From Stenopsyche tienmushanensis (lineage: Eukaryota; Arthropoda; Insecta; Trichoptera; Stenopsychidae), in assembly GCA_008973525.1 (NCBI GenBank), contig WACJ01000107.1, positions 1 through 64,000 of the forward strand: a stretch of DNA of 64,000 nt, written 5' to 3'. Of this stretch, positions 62,841 through 64,000 are shown piece by piece (position 1 is the stretch's first letter; each line of letters starts with the position of its first letter). The notes beneath the pieces were generated by a model. That model was not told the origin of the DNA. It ran no database searches and saw only the letters and a list, made by a program, of their open reading frames with translations. A program made the translations under genes and the position numbers.

Positions 62841-64000
62841 ACATTTGCTAGAATAAGTTCTATAGTATATTCATAAATTGGAAATTCATACATTATAATA
62901 TCTTCCCATGTAGATCATTTTGATCGAGTTTGTATCGGTCCAGTACTTTAAAATGATCCGTTAATTTATGAATGATCATTGAAAGACCATGACGAAATTG
63001 AAATAGGCTTTGCAAATGTGATTGGCGATTACTCAAAAAAATTATACACAGCTAAACCAAGCACTCTGATAATCGCGAACGTGGTTCAACGCACTCCCTC
63101 CCGTTATTTTTGCACCATCATATAGTCCATGACCGATCGCTCAACTAAATTACTCTCTGATGGGTTAAATTTGAAAAAAACAATTTGCTTCAGTCTCGTC
63201 GTCCAATTCACGACATCAGGGCCGTTTAACGCAGTCAATTAAAGTCGGAGAAGCACCATCAGCGACACCCACGAATCTCTCAGCAGATCCTTAAATTGTA
63301 GGCCATCTGGGTGGAACCAGGTCAGGCTGCTTTGTTTGTTTCCAAGATCGATCGCAGCGTGAATGATTCACTTCTTGCGAAAAAGCAGAGCACTCTTCCG
63401 GGTCAGGTTTGACGGACCAGGAAGTTCGCCTGGAGGAACGACATCCAAACATCGAAGAACCGTATGGCAATCAAACGAAGCGATGGAAATACTGATCTCT
63501 GACAGATGTCAATTCGCGAAGAGTCTGTCTGAGTTGTCTATCTGTTTTAGTGTTTAAGATGTTCTGCTTTTAACAGACAGAGTCATTAATACGCGTCGAC
63601 TAGTTTGCAGCACAAAGAAAAACTAACGAGCAACACAATTTGGTTTTGTAACGATTTTGCTTTTGTTTGCTCGAGTTTGAGGAATTAAATCACCACGTAG
63701 ACTCGACATATTCTTGGCAAATGCACGAGCACATTTTATTCATTGTCTCGATAGAGTAAAACTTTGCTAATCCGGATCGAAACGCGAAAATATCAAGATA
63801 AATAATCCTACAGACGTGTTCGAATTATCGGATTAAAACTGTTTTTTAAATATTTCCCTGTTTACTGATAAAAACATAGACATTATCGCTAGACCAATTT
63901 AAAATACATTATTGACAAAATCTTTAACATATCCTTTGATTTGGATATTGACGTTGAATCTGGTGATTAATGTGTTGTGTATGCTACAAAAATATGATTA
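62841..64000. other. Right edge of the window; repeat-like, no gene recognised
   Basis: Short frames only. The segment 63750-63841 starts agtaaaactttgctaatccg and ends with an inverted aattatcggattaaaactg, a pogo/Tigger-like pair of ends around ~90 bp. The pairing is imperfect. Confidence 0.35.

Overview
The window is AT-rich nuclear DNA from an animal, most likely an insect. The genes have short GT-AG introns. The recognisable proteins are animal housekeeping and signalling genes: Arl1, the catalytic subunit of DNA polymerase delta, the palmitoyltransferase Hip14/ZDHHC17, a filamin repeat and Mob2. The intergenic DNA is full of degraded mariner, hAT, piggyBac-type, Tigger/pogo, Helitron, Penelope and R1/Jockey-type elements. 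I cannot name the order or species from sequence alone.

Layout. 1-9.7 kb is repeat-rich with no convincing host gene. 10.05-10.86 kb is Arl1 (+), a complete four-exon Arf-like GTPase. 14.05-23.95 kb (-) is a full-length, divergent copy of the DNA polymerase delta catalytic subunit (here POLD1-A). Its intron 13 carries a 3.2 kb hAT-bounded composite element with a perfect 8-bp target duplication. 25.37-25.95 kb (-) is a small lysine-rich two-exon coding region of unknown function, possibly the missing N-terminus of POLD1-A. 27.57-36.54 kb (-) is a second, more canonical POLD1 (POLD1-B), with R1- and Jockey-type LINE relics in two introns. 37.17-40.95 kb (+) is Hip14/ZDHHC17, transcribed divergently from POLD1-B across about 630 bp.

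41-50 kb is almost gene-free and holds a TTAA-flanked piggyBac-type element, a deleted mariner with clear inverted ends and a hAT MITE. 50.97-51.51 kb (-) is a two-exon open gene that joins a basic leader to a single complete filamin Ig repeat of the repeat-24 type. 58.28-59.39 kb (-) holds the four 3' exons of Mob2. The rest, to 64 kb, is Mob2 upstream sequence and transposon relics.

The most interesting feature is the head-to-tail pair of POLD1 genes. Both keep all three exonuclease motifs, the polymerase motifs A, B and C and both C-terminal cysteine clusters. They share the same intron positions, and 12 of 16 comparable exons have exactly the same length, yet the proteins have diverged clearly. 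POLD1-A is open in frame over all 16 exons (1,039 codons plus stop). The otherwise canonical POLD1-B carries a single-base frame break at the start of exon 12 in this sequence. The filamin chimera is the second unusual item.
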